Below are positions 63,801 through 64,000 of a DNA stretch of 64,000 nt, in pieces; positions within the stretch are counted from its first letter, which is position 1; each line of letters begins with the position of its first letter. The notes beneath the pieces were generated by a model that did no database searches, was not told the origin of the DNA, and saw only the letters and a list, made by a program, of their open reading frames with translations. This DNA is from Mya arenaria (Eukaryota; Mollusca; Bivalvia; Myida; Myidae): assembly GCF_026914265.1 (NCBI RefSeq), contig NC_069135.1, positions 7,519,001-7,583,000 on the forward strand, read 5' to 3'. A program made the position numbers and the translations under genes.

Positions 63801-63960
63801 TTTCGCAACAACTCCAACTATAACTACAACAACAACAATAAATGTCACGTTTTGCTAAGTGCAGTCAGCTTTCAATATCAGCAATTGTGCAAAGTGCGGA
63901 TTTACAAACAGAATGGTGTTATATTGTATTTACCACGTCGTGCAGAGCTGATCCCGGACA
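51874..63960 (-). CDS. Gene B: tandem paralogue of gene A with a five-fold N-terminal repeat, partial at the right edge
   Basis: Unknown family, same as gene A. Exons in transcript order: 63960-63934, 62965-62030, 61752-61668, 61488-60823, 60429-60097, 59265-59149, 58231-58121, 57844-57786, 56988-56894, 56645-56598, 56399-56363, 55904-55848, 55414-55124, 54833-54705, 54451-54339, 54085-54011, 53880-53795, 53480-53264, 52931-52778, 52332-52209, 51946-51874. All join in phase, giving at least 1276 aa. Order of parts: five TKSGR modules of about 60 aa; a linker (VVVDPLTGKKYKK); basic repeats of the type SEGGTRHVRRRRKRDDGTYS; a Lys/Ala/Glu-rich helical segment ending RRREKYGDKYD; two related 36-39-aa exons with SPSSDW; short charged exons; then the C-terminal region shared with gene A (FEVGADGKIRLRD; LKIDDASQVTFRMFAVITAL; ISFLDYLCYVPLFLSMHE). 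No membrane segment is seen. The short exon at 63934 implies that the gene continues beyond the window; alternatively the ATG at 62963 is the start. Confidence 0.8.
56088..56262. mobile_element. Tigger/pogo-type MITE in an intron of gene B
   Basis: A 175-bp element begins CAGTCAAAACCCGTTGGCTC and ends with the inverted partner ...GCAAAGTGTTTCGACTG. Both sides are flanked by TA (56086-56087 and 56263-56264), the target duplication of Tc1/mariner/pogo elements. The TTGGCTCGA-rich ends are typical of Tigger-like MITEs. No coding sequence. Confidence 0.85.
57238..57265 (-). other. Possible poison exon of gene B (28 nt)
   Basis: On the minus strand a 28-nt segment lies between a good acceptor (TCTGCAG-type, read CGCAG) and a strong donor (GTAAGTG). 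The exons on either side (57844-57786 and 56988-56894) join in frame without it. Including it brings an in-frame TAG within four codons. It could be a regulated stop-introducing exon or a chance pair of splice sites. Confidence 0.35.
62030..62965 (-). repeat. Five tandem 58-70-aa modules within one exon of gene B
   Basis: This exon encodes five consecutive copies of a module of the form KxIKTxVRTKSGRLIEKTI, then about six residues, then an E-[DE]-Y block, an acidic helix ending ILKKYL, and a closing [LVI]EGWE or IEDWE. Module starts in protein order are near 62963, 62786, 62612, 62429 and 62243. The first four are the most regular; the fifth ends in an acidic YDDDDPQLQM tail. Module identity is high at protein level, showing internal duplication. 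Family and function unknown. Confidence 0.9.
62966..63933. other. Intron or upstream region of gene B
   Basis: AT-rich sequence without a further exon that I can support. The 103-aa plus-strand frame at 63365-63676 has no recognisable family. If the 27-nt exon at 63934 is genuine this is an intron. Confidence 0.4.
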
Positions 63961-64000
63961 CTGTTTAAAACATTCTATCTCGTATGATTAATTACGAACG

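Overview
The window looks like nuclear DNA of a bivalve mollusc. It is AT-rich, has many small exons with GT..AG introns, and is packed with MITEs, a tRNA-derived SINE, minisatellites and tandem-repeat-bearing elements of kinds familiar from bivalve genomes. The organism is inferred; nothing names the species. No virus-derived element was recognised.

Five protein-coding genes are supported. (1) Minus strand, 13767 to 6428: an adiponectin receptor (PAQR family) in six coding exons, with the family's zinc-binding histidines at exactly the human spacing. It carries an apparent one-base frameshift in a run of six T's. (2) and (3) Plus strand, 23095-26437 and 35725-39533: two tandem paralogues of the GRDP-like / DUF1399 family with the same four-coding-exon layout (first exons both 1427 nt, second both 151 nt). 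Only the first has a Gly/Cys-rich tail. (4) and (5) Minus strand, about 49667-40176 (gene A) and at least 63960-51874 (gene B): two tandem head-to-tail paralogues of a large, charged, modular protein that I do not recognise. Its parts are a five-fold repeat with a TKSGR core, Gly-Gly-Thr-Arg/basic/DGTYSD repeats, and a conserved C-terminal region with EF-hand-like helices. All 22 exons of gene A and all 21 of gene B join in phase by hand. Gene B appears to run off the right edge, and the 5' end of gene A is unresolved.

Layout: 1-6.4 kb is non-coding with repeats; 6.4-13.8 kb is the adiponectin receptor; 13.8-23.1 kb is a divergent intergenic region with three MITEs (all with 8-bp target duplications) and a LINE fragment; 23.1-26.4 kb is GRDP copy 1; 26.4-35.7 kb is repeat-rich intergenic DNA; 35.7-39.5 kb is GRDP copy 2, convergent with gene A (40.2-49.7 kb). 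A 39-bp minisatellite of 22 units separates genes A and B (51.9-64 kb).

The likeliest candidate for something undescribed is the gene A/B family: an expanded low-complexity front end with repeat-per-exon architecture, microexons, a possible poison exon, and intron differences between recent paralogues. All exon boundaries come from reading splice sites and phase by eye; no transcript or database evidence was available.
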